Assembly (NCBI GenBank): GCA_934045075.1
Contig: OW203747.1
Span: 13,917,894-13,981,893, forward strand
Direction of reading: 5' to 3'
From: Yponomeuta sedellus
Lineage: Eukaryota > Arthropoda > Insecta > Lepidoptera > Yponomeutidae
DNA: 64,000 bases
Positions 1 through 9,882 of this stretch are shown here, one piece after another (within the stretch, counting starts at the first letter, position 1; each line of letters starts with the position of its first letter). The position numbers were made by a program, and so were the translations under genes. The notes under the pieces are model-generated. The model made no database searches and was not told the origin of the DNA. It was given only the letters and a program-made list of their open reading frames with translations.

Positions 1-315
1 CTCACCGGTGAGTCACTATGAGTCACCGAGCGTTTCTTGATAGTTATATGTCCACTCGTGGGTACTGCTGCGGGAAAAGCTCAAGGAGGCTGACGTGGAG
101 CTCAAGACGCTCACCGGTGAGTCACTGATGAGTCACCAAACATTTCTTGACAGTTATATGTCCACTCATGGATACTGTGCTGTGGGAGAGGTTCAAAGAG
201 GCTGATGACAAGCTCGAGAAACTCACTGGTGAGTCACTGAGCATCGATGAGTCACCAAGCGTTCCCTGATAGTTATAAGTGGGCACACTCGTGGACCCAG
301 TGCTGCGGGAAAATA
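1..315 (+). repeat. Opa1: Three-plus tandem ~110-bp units carrying an Opa1 exon 3' end and its splice donor
   Basis: Units start at about 1, 110 and 222 (spacing 109 and 112). Each begins CTCAC[C/T]G followed by a GTGAGT donor; a fourth is cut off near 300-315 by a retroposon. The coding part reads [17 protein letters not shown] in the unit ending at 116. It reads [17 protein letters not shown] in the unit ending at 228. Both match the helix just before the GP..WLYW segment of OPA1. Acceptor-like CTTGATAG/CTTGACAG sites lie at 43 and 153. Read from these acceptors, the 44-116 copy stays in phase with exon 691-815, while the 154-228 copy carries 2 extra bases and shifts frame. The intervening intron would be only ~37 nt, probably too short to splice, so at most one copy is likely used. 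Confidence 0.75.
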
Positions 316-3300
316 TCGGAATGATATCGCTGTACCCACATAATTATATTCTTTTAGTTGCACTAACCTGTGCTGAGGACAACCTAACTGCAAAGTCAGT
401 ACTCGAAAAGAATATACCTTATTCTATTTATTAATTCAGTACGTGGTAAAAACATTAAGTTGTACAATACAATGTTCTATAGCTTTGCCCAGCGGTGGAA
501 CACAGCCAAGGCTAATTTAAATCATATATCTACGTATAGGTGTCTCACACCTCAAACGGGGTATTCACAGTCATTATTTGCTCTACGTACTATGGTAAGC
601 TACTAGGTACTACGATTAAATTATTATAGTGGGCACACAATTGTAACCTCAATAGTGTGTGACCAAGTCCCGATAAATGTCTGTTGACAGGCCCCAGCTT
701 CAAGGACCGCTGGCTCTACTGGCAGAGCAGCTCAGAAGAACAGAACCGGCGCGCGGAGGTCAAGTCAGAGCTAGACAGGCTCGGCAGCGCGCGCTCCAAT
801 CTCACTTACGACGAGGTGAGCATTGTAACACTTACGACGAGGTGAGCATTGTAACACTTACGACGAGGTGAGCATTGTAACACTTACGACGAGGTGAGCA
901 TTGTAACACTTACGACGAGGTGAGCATTGTAACACTTACGACGAGGTGAGCATTTCCCACATGTCACACTTGCGGCGACGAGAACATTACGGGTATTTCA
1001 AACTTACTTCGAGGTGACCATTCCAACCGCCCATCATTACTGATAAATAAACGCACTCAACGTAACGCAAGTTAGTGTCTTTAGTGCGGGAGCAGATGAT
1101 CGCTCCTGATATTGTACTTTATTTCTTTTTAAGAATCATATTAACTCGAAACCAATTTAGCCCTGTTTAAAATTGTTAAAGAACCAAACTAGCTTAGTTC
1201 CTAGCACAAATCACTTAAACCACCTGTTTCTCGTACAGAAATAACCGGTTAATCTACTGTTAACATATATCAATTGGCAAAGGTGCATACAAAAAAAAAC
1301 ACCTGACAGAAATACCTGTGTACTTTTTAATTTTATGTGCAATAAAAAGTGTTCTCTAGCTCTCTTTTCTGACAGAGCTAATAACAGCAAATAGGGTACG
1401 AGAAACCGAGATGGATGCAAGGATGCTGGATGCGGCAAGCTGAAGACAGGGCGCCATGACGCTCATGAAGGGAGTGCTATGTCCAGCAGTGGACTACATA
1501 ATATAGCCTGAAGGAGAAGAAGAGAAACCGGGTGTACGTGTAGATTACGTGTAGTTTATGATACTGTTGCGTAATAAGGGTTATTACGGGCTAAGGTTCT
1601 GGATTTGGATGTAAAACGCCAATGACAGCTTCTTAGGATTTATTCACGCAGGGTCTTGTATGCAGGTCTTCACGACACGAAGTCCACACGTAGATTCCAA
1701 TCGCAGGTCCAATCGAAGTCCAATAGTATCGCTGAGGTCGTAGGTTATCGCTCGTATCGCAGGTATGTTCGCTCGAAGTTCACTCTTCGCTATTCCAAAC
1801 GGAACTGACAGCGCGCCGCGGCGACCGCTATTTATATCCGCCGGCAAGGGTTCTAGAACATTCAAGTACGTACCTACACTCGGTGCACGCGGCAACGACT
1901 CTAGAACAAAGTCCTTGTCAAAGAGATTTCAACCTTATACTAGTGGACATACGAGTCACTATTGCTTGCAGCGTTTTATTGTTTACTAAAACGCAGCATG
2001 CGGCGACTATTCGATAGGCTTCCAGAAGGCTCTATTCTAGATGGTTCGGGATAGGACCGCCACAGGGTTCTTATAACACGAGTGTATTAAAATCACACGA
2101 GTGTTATAAGACCAAGTTATGTACAGTGCCATACACTACTTTGTCCACTCTCATACTATAATACATAAAATAATATTAAACAGAACCAAAGTTTGTTTAA
2201 ATATTGAAAAGTTTTAATAAATGTAAAATGTTGGCGCCAAGGCACAGAAGTAGAGGTTCAACCTTCTTGGTCCAGCTGGAGGTTGTATAGGTATATAGTT
2301 ATGATTAAAAAGTTATATTAACTTTTTATTTTTGTCCTATGCGTAATGTTTGTCATAAGAGTTTTGTTTTCAGTTTCATAATCTTTGTATTATAGTATCA
2401 CAGTAGATAAAAATATAAAACCCCACAGGTGGTGGCCGTCCGGGACAACCTGAGACGTAAAGGCATTGAGGTGGACAACGATTACATCAGGGAGACGTGG
2501 AAGCCAGTTTACTTGAAGTAAGTTTTAACGGCGAGCTATTATGAAACTGACTCCCAAACTAGGGTTTCCTCTGCTATCGGTAGCCAGGCTATTAGTAAAT
2601 AGGTTTTACAATAATGAATTAAGGCAAAGGTTAGTACATCCATGGGGCATTGTATACGCTTCTATAATAAAATCCCTGAGGATATATTAAGCTTGCCTGA
2701 AACGCGGTTCAAAAAATGTGTTCACTTTGTGCCAAGAGGGCTACTACAAAATAAAGGATTTTTTACATGACAATGATGTCTGGAATTAAAGCCAGTACAA
2801 TGCATTAGTTCTATGTTTTAAAATAATTGTGTAAACCGTGGACTAAGGACTTTGAAAAGACAAAGTTTGGAGTTTTTTTGTCGATTTTTTCTCCAAAAGG
2901 ATCTAGATTTTGTAATGGACAACTAGTTGGGATTGTAACATTCTTTAAGCCGCAGTTTCTGCGCTACTTTGAATAAAACCTTTTCATTTCACTTCATAAG
3001 GTGCATATTTGTGCATTTATAAGACTGTTTAAGACGTTTTAATGAAAGTTTCACTGATTATTTATGATATATCTTATTTTTTAATAACAAAGGGTCTGTC
3101 AGGTTATCCTATAGGAAGGTTTGTTTTTTATTGTAGCGTATCCCACTGCAGGCCACAGGCATTTCAGAGACATTTTAAGGGCTTTATTACCTGTGCCCAA
3201 CGCAGATTACCAATTGAAATTATGTTTATACGGCTAAGATAAACATTGAAATCTGAGAGCCTGAGGTGTTCGACTACCCATCAGCTTTTAAAATTTCCAA

Positions 3301-6300
3301 TTCGTGGTGGGCACGCGTAATTAAGCCCATACACTGTCTCTGAGAGAAGGCCTTTACCCTGCAGTGGAACCAAAGGTGTGCTGAAAGACAATGCATCTTG
3401 CATTAAGCACACCCTTGTACATTTGCTCATGTAATTAGTGCAATAAAGAATTAAAATAAATAAATAAATAGGTAAATGTTTATAGGCTACATCAAAAATA
3501 CTTTATGAAACAGGCCTTATATTTTGTTGATTAGTTTATTCAAACCAGGCTTGAAGAAGTAAACGTAGTCATTTATTACGTTAGCAATTTCACAAATCGC
3601 ACAGCCTCGCATTATAATGGAACCAAATGAACAGAGATTAGAACACATACTTAGCTAGGTATGTGTAAGAACACATACTTACACATACCTAGCGGGTACA
3701 ATACTAATGACCAGTTTTATTGGAATGAAATGTTTTTATTTATTATGTTTTAAAAAAACACATTTCATTCGTTCCCTGTTTACTTCAACCTCAATTTAAA
3801 ATACTTCCTTCCACCTGAAGTGTGATTTTAGTACCTACTATTTGGCCGTCTTTTCTGTTTTTACCGTTTTCATTTCGACACACTTTACATTCGCTCTGGT
3901 TTCAGGAACTTTCTCCAAAAAGCGCAGACGCGGGCGCGCGATTGTAAGAAGAGCTTCTATCTCTACAGCCAACAGAATGGCGCCGGCGTAAGTGCAGTTT
4001 GTATCGCTTCTTTTTCCTTATTATTTCGTACTTCCCTTTTATTTTCATTTGCATTGATATATTATACCGTTGACAACACCAGCGCTTGTTCTGCCGGCCT
4101 AACATGGTAGCTGTTCTGTCTGCGTTTGCCACAGATATTTTAAAAGCATCGCAGAAAGGTTGGGCCGCATTCCACCACGGCGACCTAGTCTGGGTCGGTG
4201 GAATATTGTAAGACAGTGCTGTTAAAAGTTATCTAACAGTCCATAAGGCCTTTGACATTGGTTTAACCACTGCCATTACATGACAGCCGGCACCGACGAC
4301 TTAACGAGCGTTGCGAAGCACGGAAGCGCTTGGAAAAATGCCTCTAGCGGTGGCCACGGGACGGTCACCCATCCAGCACCTGACCGCGCCTGTTGCTTAA
4401 CCTAAGCTGATCTATTTACGTTATGATATTCATACAACCTCTATTATCGTTTGACAACCTCTGCGGCATCTGCCTACCATGCGAGAGGGATCACCGCAAC
4501 TGGGGACAAAAACAAAACCCAGTTCTTGGATGTTAACATGTTTCTGATGTCGCTGTTTCTGGTTCCCACGACACAGGGTATCCTAGTGTGGGGCCAGAAG
4601 CAATGTAAATGCCTGTATGTAAATGTTTCTGTTTAAAAACCTATTTAGAGGCTAAAAAATTCACCCATGCCGGGATTCGAACCCGCAACCTCTGGCTATC
4701 CGTGCCAGCGCTCTACCAATTGAGCCAATGGGCGACTCACCGGCATCAGTGAAATTTCGAACCTCTTTACACTATTCTCTGTATTACGTACAGGCAGCGA
4801 CATCTGGCTTAAGCAAATTGCATCACTTACAGCCCCGACTACCTACTTTGCAGTTAGGTTTTACATCGGAACGATATCACTGTACCCACATGATTATACT
4901 ATTGATTATACATGATTTAGCCTCTAAATAGGTTTTTAAATTTGTCCTTAGCACGGGTTAGTGCATTAAAAATAAAAATAGTATAATCATGTTTCTGTTT
5001 GTTAATGACTCGCCGCCTCGCCCAACAGAGCGAGTGCTGCGAGGTGGTGATGTTCTGGCGCGTGCAGCAGACTTTGCTGACGACTGCTAACGCGCTGCGT
5101 CAGCAGATCGGCAACCGCGAGGCCGCGCGGCTCGACCGGGAGCTCAGGGAGGTGCTCGATGAGGTATTCTCCACTTTTCATTATAATTGCTTCCCTCTGG
5201 GGGACCCCTGGAAACTTTGTGTGTGTCACGCATTGAATTCCTATGCAATGCGTATTACTTGATATCCATTTGCTGGCTACAAGTGTATTGGGAAGAGCGG
5301 GTGATGCTCTTTAAGGCCGTCTGCCAATCCATGTACACGTGAGGCTTGTGGATGAGCTTTACGCAGCAGGCCATCAGCGCCCTTCGGGTTCAGTATAATA
5401 ATGTTTTTAAGGTTGTTGTTGGGGCTGCCGCGATTCTGCAGCGCATCGGGGATGTTTGCTGAAGCCCGTGTGGACGGCTTTGCGGCTATAATCCGTAATC
5501 GCGTGGCCTTCCTTATGAGCAGAATTCGTGGCAGTCCCAACGGCATCCTGGGGCTGTTAAATGATAGGGCGAATAGCCCGTTTTTGAAGCACCACTCCAA
5601 GGTGCATTTAAATTAATTAGACTAAGCTCGTACTAACAACTCTATGGATTTGTTTATCCGAATTAAACGTATAATAATAATAAAGGGAAATTTCCCGCCA
5701 GGCAGATCGTATGCCTGGGGACGGCCGGTCCGACTGTTGTTAGTCGGACGTTATGTTTATGTCAAGTCATTGAAACACTGATGGCGCGATGCAGGAATGT
5801 TGGAGTTTATAGTGCGCGCGCAGAGTTCATATGTGCTCGCCACAAGTGCTAGCCCTAAATCACATTTACCATTAGTTTTATGATTAGTGCCGTTGGTGGT
5901 GTATCCAATAATAAAAATAAAAGAATGAAGAGGTGAATGAGTGGATTGATGGCCTCACTGTTACATTCTAACCTGCTGCATTTTGTATTTTAACCTATTG
6001 GGCAGTCTGTTAGCTTTTAGAACATACCTCGGGCTCTTGATTAGGCTTCGGTTTTGGCCTAAAGCACACGAGTGTAATACTACTTCCGAGTTCTGGTTTC
6101 GAAATGAAGTGTCGTATTAGTTCCGATATTTCTATTACACGAATATATCCGATTCTATGCGATAGTAGCCGAGGTATATTCTAAAAGCTAACAGACTATA
6201 TTATAAACCTATGCAAAATTAAAATCTGAACAACTCTTTTGTTAGTAAATATTTATAAATCGTTTATTGGTTTTTCCTTTCAAAATTACCGAGTGCAGTA

Positions 6301-7978
6301 TTAAAATTATTGAACAGCTAATATTTTAAAATTTTCCCCATAGTAATAGCATAAATGTGTATGATCATTGTGTCTCACCTTGTATAGTCTGTCCCACGTT
6401 GAACGCTACTATTGCGATTAACTTAAAACTTTTTTAAAAACCTATTTAGAGGCTAAATATTTTTAAAACTTTTTGTAAAGTGACTTTCTATTAAAAATAA
6501 TATTGCGTATGAAAATAACTTTTTTTACGTTGAGAACGATCTGTATTGAAACTCAAACGATATTATGTTTTGTCTTTTCCAAGATGGCGTCGGATCCTGA
6601 TCTAAAGAAGAGTCTACTGAGCGGAAGAAGAGTGGAGCTCGCGGAGGAACTCAGTAAGTTTCATAAAAAAATGTAATAAAAGTATGTAGAACAAATAGGT
6701 TTTTAAAAACCTATTTAGAGGCTAAAAATTTCACCCATGCCGGGATTCGAACCCGCAACCTCTGGCTATCCGTACCAGCGCTCTACCAATTGAGCCAATG
6801 GGCGACTCACGACATCAGTGAAATTTCGAACCTCTTTACAATATTCTCTGTATTACGTACAGGCAGCGACATCTGACTTAAGCAAATTAGGCATGGGTGA
6901 AATTTTTAGCCTCTAAATAGGTTTTTAAATTTGTTCCTTAGCACGGGTTAGTGCATTAAAAATAAAAATAGTGTAATCATGTGGGTACAGTGATATCGTT
7001 CCGATGTTAGACCTGACTGACAAAGACAAAGTAGGTAGTCGGGGCTGTAAGTAATGCAATTTGCTTAAGTCAGATTTCGCTGCCTGTACGTAATACAGAG
7101 AATAGTGTAAAGAGGTTCGAAATTTCACTGATGCCTTGAGTCGCTCATTGGCTCAATTGGTAGAGCGCTGGCACGGATAGCCAGAGGTTGCGGGTTCGAA
7201 TCCCGGCATGGGTGAAATTTTTAGCCTCTAAATAGGTTTTTAAATTTGTTCCTTAGCACGGGTTAGTGCATTAAAAATAAAAATAGTATAATCATGTGGG
7301 TACAGTGATATCGTTCCGATGTTAAACCTAACTGCAAAGTAGGTAGTCGGGGCTGTAAGTAATGCAATTTGCTTAAGTCAGATGTCGCTGCCTGTACGTA
7401 ATACAGAGAATATTGTAAAGAGGTTCGAAATTTCACTGATGTCGTGAGTCGCCTATTGGCTCAATTGGTAGAGCGCTGGTACGGATAGCCAGAGGTTGCG
7501 GGTTCGAATCCCGGCATGGGTGAAATTTTTAGGCTCTAAATAGGTTTTTAAATTTGTTCCTTAGCACGGGTTAGTGCATTAAAAATAAAAATAGTGTAAA
7601 TAGGTTTTTAAAAAAGTATGTAGTACATACAATAAAAAATATTGCATTTAAGTTGTCCTTTAAGTGTCTTATGTACATACTACGAATATTTACCCTAGGA
7701 ATTACATAAGAGACTTATATAACAACAAAGTACTAATACTAATCAAACTTACCAAGGTACATAAAAAAAGTTTATTATAAGAAAAGGATTATTTATTACA
7801 TTAAAACTTATTCACGTTCCTTATAAACTAAGGGAACGCACACATTAGATTTATTGTGGCTGAAGTTTTCCTTACGCTATTTTCCATCGATAACAAATGC
7901 CCTTTACCCACAGAGCGCGTGCGGCAAGTTCAAGAGAAACTAGAGGAGTTCATAGAACAACTGAATAAGGAGAAATAA
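1..7978 (+). CDS. Opa1: Opa1, C-terminal exons (mitochondrial dynamin-like GTPase), 5' part outside window
   Basis: Six exons join in phase with consensus GT-AG borders: 691-815, 2429-2517, 3906-3987, 5029-5163, 6584-6653 and 7914-7978 (TAA at 7976). They give 188 residues after a split Gly codon shared with an exon ending at 7, 116 or 228. The product reads FKDRWLYW, then [44 protein letters not shown] and finally [24 protein letters not shown]. This follows, in order, the C-terminal stalk and GED-like region of animal OPA1, including its very end. OPA1 family proteins fuse the mitochondrial inner membrane and shape cristae. The GTPase domain and the import signal would lie upstream of this window. 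Introns are filled with repeats. None of the exons is an obvious long ORF, so simple ORF calling misses the gene. Family assignment is firm; which copy of the first exon is used is not resolved. Confidence 0.93.
300..415. repeat. Rearranged tRNA-like retroposon piece in an Opa1 intron
   Basis: A minus-sense copy of the family head and tail (ATATCGCTGTACCCACATAA, then GCACTAACCTGTGCTGAGGA) is followed by plus-sense CCTAACTGCAAAG. It is therefore an inverted junction of the family best seen at 6905-7610. It interrupts the fourth 110-bp exon/donor unit. Confidence 0.6.
416..690 (+). other. Opa1 intron remainder, no feature seen
   Basis: AT-rich intron sequence leading to the acceptor CTGTTGACAG at 681-690. 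I see no repeat or ORF of note here. Confidence 0.5.
803..1026 (+). repeat. 26-bp minisatellite reiterating the donor site of Opa1 exon 691-815
   Basis: The unit CACTTACGACGAGGTGAGCA plus TTGTAA starts at 803, 829, 855, 881, 907 and 933. The sixth copy is cut at about 954, and two diverged copies follow near 967 and 1003. The first unit holds the real exon end (TAC GAC GAG, then GTGAGC), so six identical 5' splice sites lie in a row. Because 26 is not a multiple of 3, only the first donor keeps the downstream phase. Confidence 0.92.
1223..1408. mobile_element. Small MITE with TTTCTCGTA inverted ends
   Basis: The left end CTGTTTCTCGTACAG is matched by the right end TACGAGAAACCG. The interior shares AATCTACTGTTAACA and GTGCATACAAAAA with the shorter copy at 9736-9825, in inverted order. 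It sits in an Opa1 intron. No target duplication is certain. Confidence 0.5.
1425..1515 (+). repeat. RTE-type LINE 3' tail
   Basis: The segment runs from GATGCTGGATGCGGCAAGCT through CCAGCAGTGGACTACAT to AGCCTGAAGGAGAAG. The coding sense ends in a QQW-like motif typical of RTE reverse-transcriptase C-termini. Similar tails occur at 8105-8160, 14045-14155 and 48340-48415. Confidence 0.65.
1516..2428 (+). other. Opa1 intron, no recognised feature
   Basis: Several short overlapping frames on both strands around 1640-1990 show no family motif and are treated as chance. The intron ends at the acceptor AACCCCACAG before 2429. Confidence 0.45.
2600..2990 (+). repeat. LINE 3' fragment (CR1/Jockey-like, NKIPED family)
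   Basis: The plus strand encodes the pieces [15 protein letters not shown] and FKKCVHF, followed by the family 3' UTR (GGACTTTGAAAAGACAAAGT, then GCCGCAGTTTCTGCGCTACT). Related copies lie at 36,360-36,990 (-), 52,840-53,290, 56,190-56,820 and 63,200-63,430. Confidence 0.7.
3245..3460 (+). repeat. Interspersed repeat family B (GGTGGGCACGCG)
   Basis: Hallmarks in order are GAGGTGTTCGA, CCAATTCGTGGTGGGCACGC, TTAAGCCCATAC, TCTGAGAGAAGGCC and CTGCAGTGG. Other copies lie at 9405, 35,600, 38,295 (-), 41,305, 47,195 and 59,295. It is a non-coding retroposon tail common in this window. Confidence 0.7.
4150..4405 (-). repeat. 5S rRNA-derived SINE, long copy
   Basis: On the minus strand the head reads GTTAAGCAACAGGCGCGGTC and then GGATGGGTGACCG, the internal control region and 3' arm of 5S rRNA. 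It is followed by the body seen in all copies (CTTCCGTGCTTCGCAA, GCCGGCTGTCATGTAATG, AAGGCC, CCACC). It lies in an Opa1 intron. Confidence 0.75.
4635..4988 (-). mobile_element. tRNA-like retroposon, fold-back copy with 12-bp target duplication
   Basis: The direct repeat ATGTTTCTGTTT flanks the element (4623-4634 and 4989-5000). The body is the reverse complement of the family unit, with a tRNA-like region at 4663-4733 (B box GGTTCGAATCC, A box TGGCTCAATTGG). A plus-sense tail (AGCCTCTAAATAGGTTTTTA to AAAAATAG) closes it, so the two ends form inverted repeats. The right end is only 28 nt upstream of the Opa1 exon at 5029. Confidence 0.8.
5164..6583 (+). other. Opa1 intron, mostly unassigned
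   Basis: A 107-codon minus frame (5277-5600) and its plus shadow (5401-5616) look partly transposon-derived, with [20 protein letters not shown], but no family motif is certain. At 6431-6458 there is a solo terminal repeat of the tRNA-like family (AAAAACCTATTTAGAGGCTA). The intron ends with TGTCTTTTCCAAG. Confidence 0.4.
6691..7613. mobile_element. Fold-back plus tandem array of the tRNA-like retroposon
   Basis: One minus-sense unit (tRNA-like 6733-6803) is followed by two plus-sense units with tRNA-like regions at 7143-7213 and 7451-7521. The shared tail TTCCTTAGCACGGGTTAGTG falls at 6934, 7249 and 7557, a period of 315 and 308. Each plus unit runs head (GTGGGTACAGTGATATCG), body, tRNA-like region, then TTTTTAGCCTCTAAATAGG and an AT tail. 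The block is bounded by AAGTATGTAGAAC (left) and AAGTATGTAGTAC (right), an 11-13-bp near-perfect direct repeat. It lies in the last Opa1 intron. Confidence 0.78.
7143..7213 (+). repeat. tRNA-like region of retroposon (not a functional tRNA)
   Basis: 71 nt with a good A box (TGGCTCAATTGG) and a perfect B box (GGTTCGAATCC), D stem GCTC/GAGC and anticodon stem CTGGC/GCCAG. The loop ACGGATA lacks U33 and the acceptor stem is imperfect. The loop could be read as GGA, or as an ACG arginine type that lost a base. The boxes could still drive RNA polymerase III. Sister regions: 4663-4733 (-), 6733-6803 (-), 7451-7521, 26272-26343 and 57159-57229. Confidence 0.7.
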
Positions 7979-8480
7979 TCGTCTGGCGTCTAGTTATAGT
8001 TGTACATTGTACCTAAAATATTGTAATATCAGACTGCTGGGGAACCGACCTTTGACTGTCAAATCAATCAAATCAATTTATTTCAACGTAAATTTGCATT
8101 CTTTTTCTTCTTCTTCAGGCTATATTATGTAGTCCACTACTGAACATAGCCCTCCCCTAATGCTGAATGTCAATGTACAATGAAAGATGTAAGCTGCTAC
8201 CTTCGGGCCGTATTGTAGTGGAGAAAAAGGCAGCGGAAAAGAAAAGCTCCACTCTGACCATGTTTTCTCGTCATCCATCTTTTTATATAAAGTTATGTCG
8301 GCAGTAACTTTGTTTTTATAAGGAATGGGCTTACTCCTGACCTCTATCAAGCCCGAGGGTGAAGATGAGGTCTAGAATGGACCGAGTTTGTCCAGAAGAG
8401 GCCTGTTCACACGTGTTTTAAGAGGTTCGGGTTATAAGTGTCCGGATAAACGGACGACAGCGTGGTGTTCCACATTGGCT
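7979..8480. other. Region 3' of Opa1; minus-strand RTE tail at 8105-8160
   Basis: The Opa1 3' UTR begins at 7979; I see no canonical AATAAA nearby. The segment TTCTTCAGGCTATATTATGT, then AGTCCACTACTGAACATAGC, is a minus-strand RTE LINE tail. Nothing else is recognised. Confidence 0.45.
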
Positions 8481-8489
8481 GTGCGCATT

Positions 8490-9120
8490 AAGAAGGATTA
8501 TCTGTGCCCCGCGGTTTATTGATATGCCCATGGGAATAAGATATCGTCAAAAGTCGGTTTTATACAGATCTGAGTGTACAGTAGTTTCGTTGAAGCTAAT
8601 GTATGTAAGAAAATTGCTTCACTTCGGCTTTGTAGTACAGTCGACGGCATGTCAGCCTATACATACGAGCACTCTAACCAGTTGGGTTACGGATGACTTT
8701 GCAACAAAACTGTATAGCTTGACCTGCGACTGTACACAAATTCAAAGTTTTTTCGCACTAAATTCGCGGCACGAACGACGCCGCCGGCGATGGTTTTTTT
8801 TAGTTTTTCTTTTTACCCAGAGGTTTTTTTTACCCAGATAGGCCAATGTACAAATCTAGTCTGGCGGCCTTTAGCGGGATCGAACTCACGACCTCTATCT
8901 TGGTAGTTAAAGCTGCGTTTGCGTCGGGCATGCTGTCTCGCTCTCACAGTATAACATAGTGTTTGTATTAAATTAACATGGGAAAATTACTTTACTAAAT
9001 TCCACCAAAAATCCCACAAGCACTTTCCACTTGTGAGCCTGAGGATGCCTCGTGTTAGAAGCGAAACGCGTCGCGTATTTTCTCACAAAGTAACGCCTGA
9101 TTCCATACAATATACTTATA
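8490..9120. repeat. Cluster of retroposon fragments
   Basis: At about 8505-8560, GTGCCCCGCGG followed by CCCATGGGAATAAGATAT matches the repeats at 47,840-47,940 and 53,945-54,003. At 8866-8930 (-) there is a degenerate tRNA-like B box (GAGTTCGATCCCGCTAAAGG on the minus strand). At 9035-9080, GAGCCTGAGGATGCCTCGTG, then GAAGCGAAACGCGTCG, looks like a LINE or Penelope-type 3' end. Confidence 0.4.
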
Positions 9121-9150
9121 GTGTTTGTAATAAATTGTAGGGACTCAAAT

Positions 9151-9192
9151 TGTAATGATTCTACTAAATTATATCATTGTAGAATCATTACA
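9151..9192. repeat. Snap-back palindrome, 14-bp arms
   Basis: The arm TGTAATGATTCTAC (9151-9164) is perfectly complemented at 9179-9192, with a 14-nt loop. Confidence 0.85.
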
Positions 9193-9404
9193 CTACTACG
9201 CTACAAATGTATTCATTGTCTATTAATCATAGTTTAACCAAGTATTTAAATAAAGTGAGTATACTTTTAAAAAATGTGGTCTAGTCGTTTGATAGATAAA
9301 AAAATTACGAACGTTCTCGACATAATTTTCGTCATGTACCCAGTTTTTTAATATAGATGTAGGACAATTGATTCCAACAATAATAAATTTGTAGGAAAAT
9401 TCGT

Positions 9405-9580
9405 TTTTGTAGGCTATAAACTTCCCAATGCAGGGCACAGGCCTTCTCTCTGAGAGAGAGTATGGGTTAAATTACCCCGCGTGCCCACCGCGGATTGGCA
9501 ATTTCAAGCGTTGTTATTTGAATATCTCAGACACTCAGGTTTCCTCACGATGTTTTCCTTCACGGTAGGGAGTGCTACGG
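9405..9580 (-). repeat. Interspersed repeat family B copy
   Basis: On the minus strand it shows the family hallmarks CACGCGGGGTAATT-like, AGAGAAGGCC and CCTGTGCCCTGCATTGGGAA. On the plus strand the sequence ends with TTTCCTCACGATGTTTTCCT. Confidence 0.65.
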
Positions 9581-9735
9581 AAAATTCTTACTACGGGAAA
9601 ACCGAAATGTATTTAAAATTTTCGTAATTTAATCATCTATCAAACCCCTCAGACCACGTTTATCAAAAGTACACTTTTTATTACAATCACTAAACATGTC
9701 AGAGAGTGCGAGCGAGACAGCGTGCTACTATCCGC

Positions 9736-9825
9736 CAGTTTCTCGTACAGCAGAAGTGCATACAAAAAACACAACTGGCAACTGTTAACAGTAGATTAAT
9801 AGGTTTTTGCTATACGAGAAACCGG
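9736..9825. mobile_element. Short MITE, sibling of 1223-1408
   Basis: The ends CAGTTTCTCGTACAG and TACGAGAAACCGG are inverted. The interior contains TGTTAACAGTAGATTAAT and GTGCATACAAAAAACAC, shared with the larger copy. Confidence 0.5.
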
Positions 9826-9882
9826 GGTATGACTCATAGACAAATTATAGTATGGGTAAATTAAGAAAGGCTTAATAAATAT

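Noticed and set aside
803..960. CRISPR-like array
   Set aside because: Repeats are directly abutting 26-bp units without spacers in a eukaryotic intron; it is a minisatellite.
1644..1989. Overlapping frames on both strands
   Set aside because: They are inside an Opa1 intron, mirror each other and show no family features.
4663..4733. Functional tRNA gene
   Set aside because: A and B boxes are good, but the anticodon loop ACGGATA lacks U33, the acceptor stem is imperfect, and the sequence sits inside a dispersed repeat with at least six copies.
5277..5616. 107-codon minus frame in an Opa1 intron
   Set aside because: It hints at transposon origin but has no recognisable domain; kept only as an intron note.
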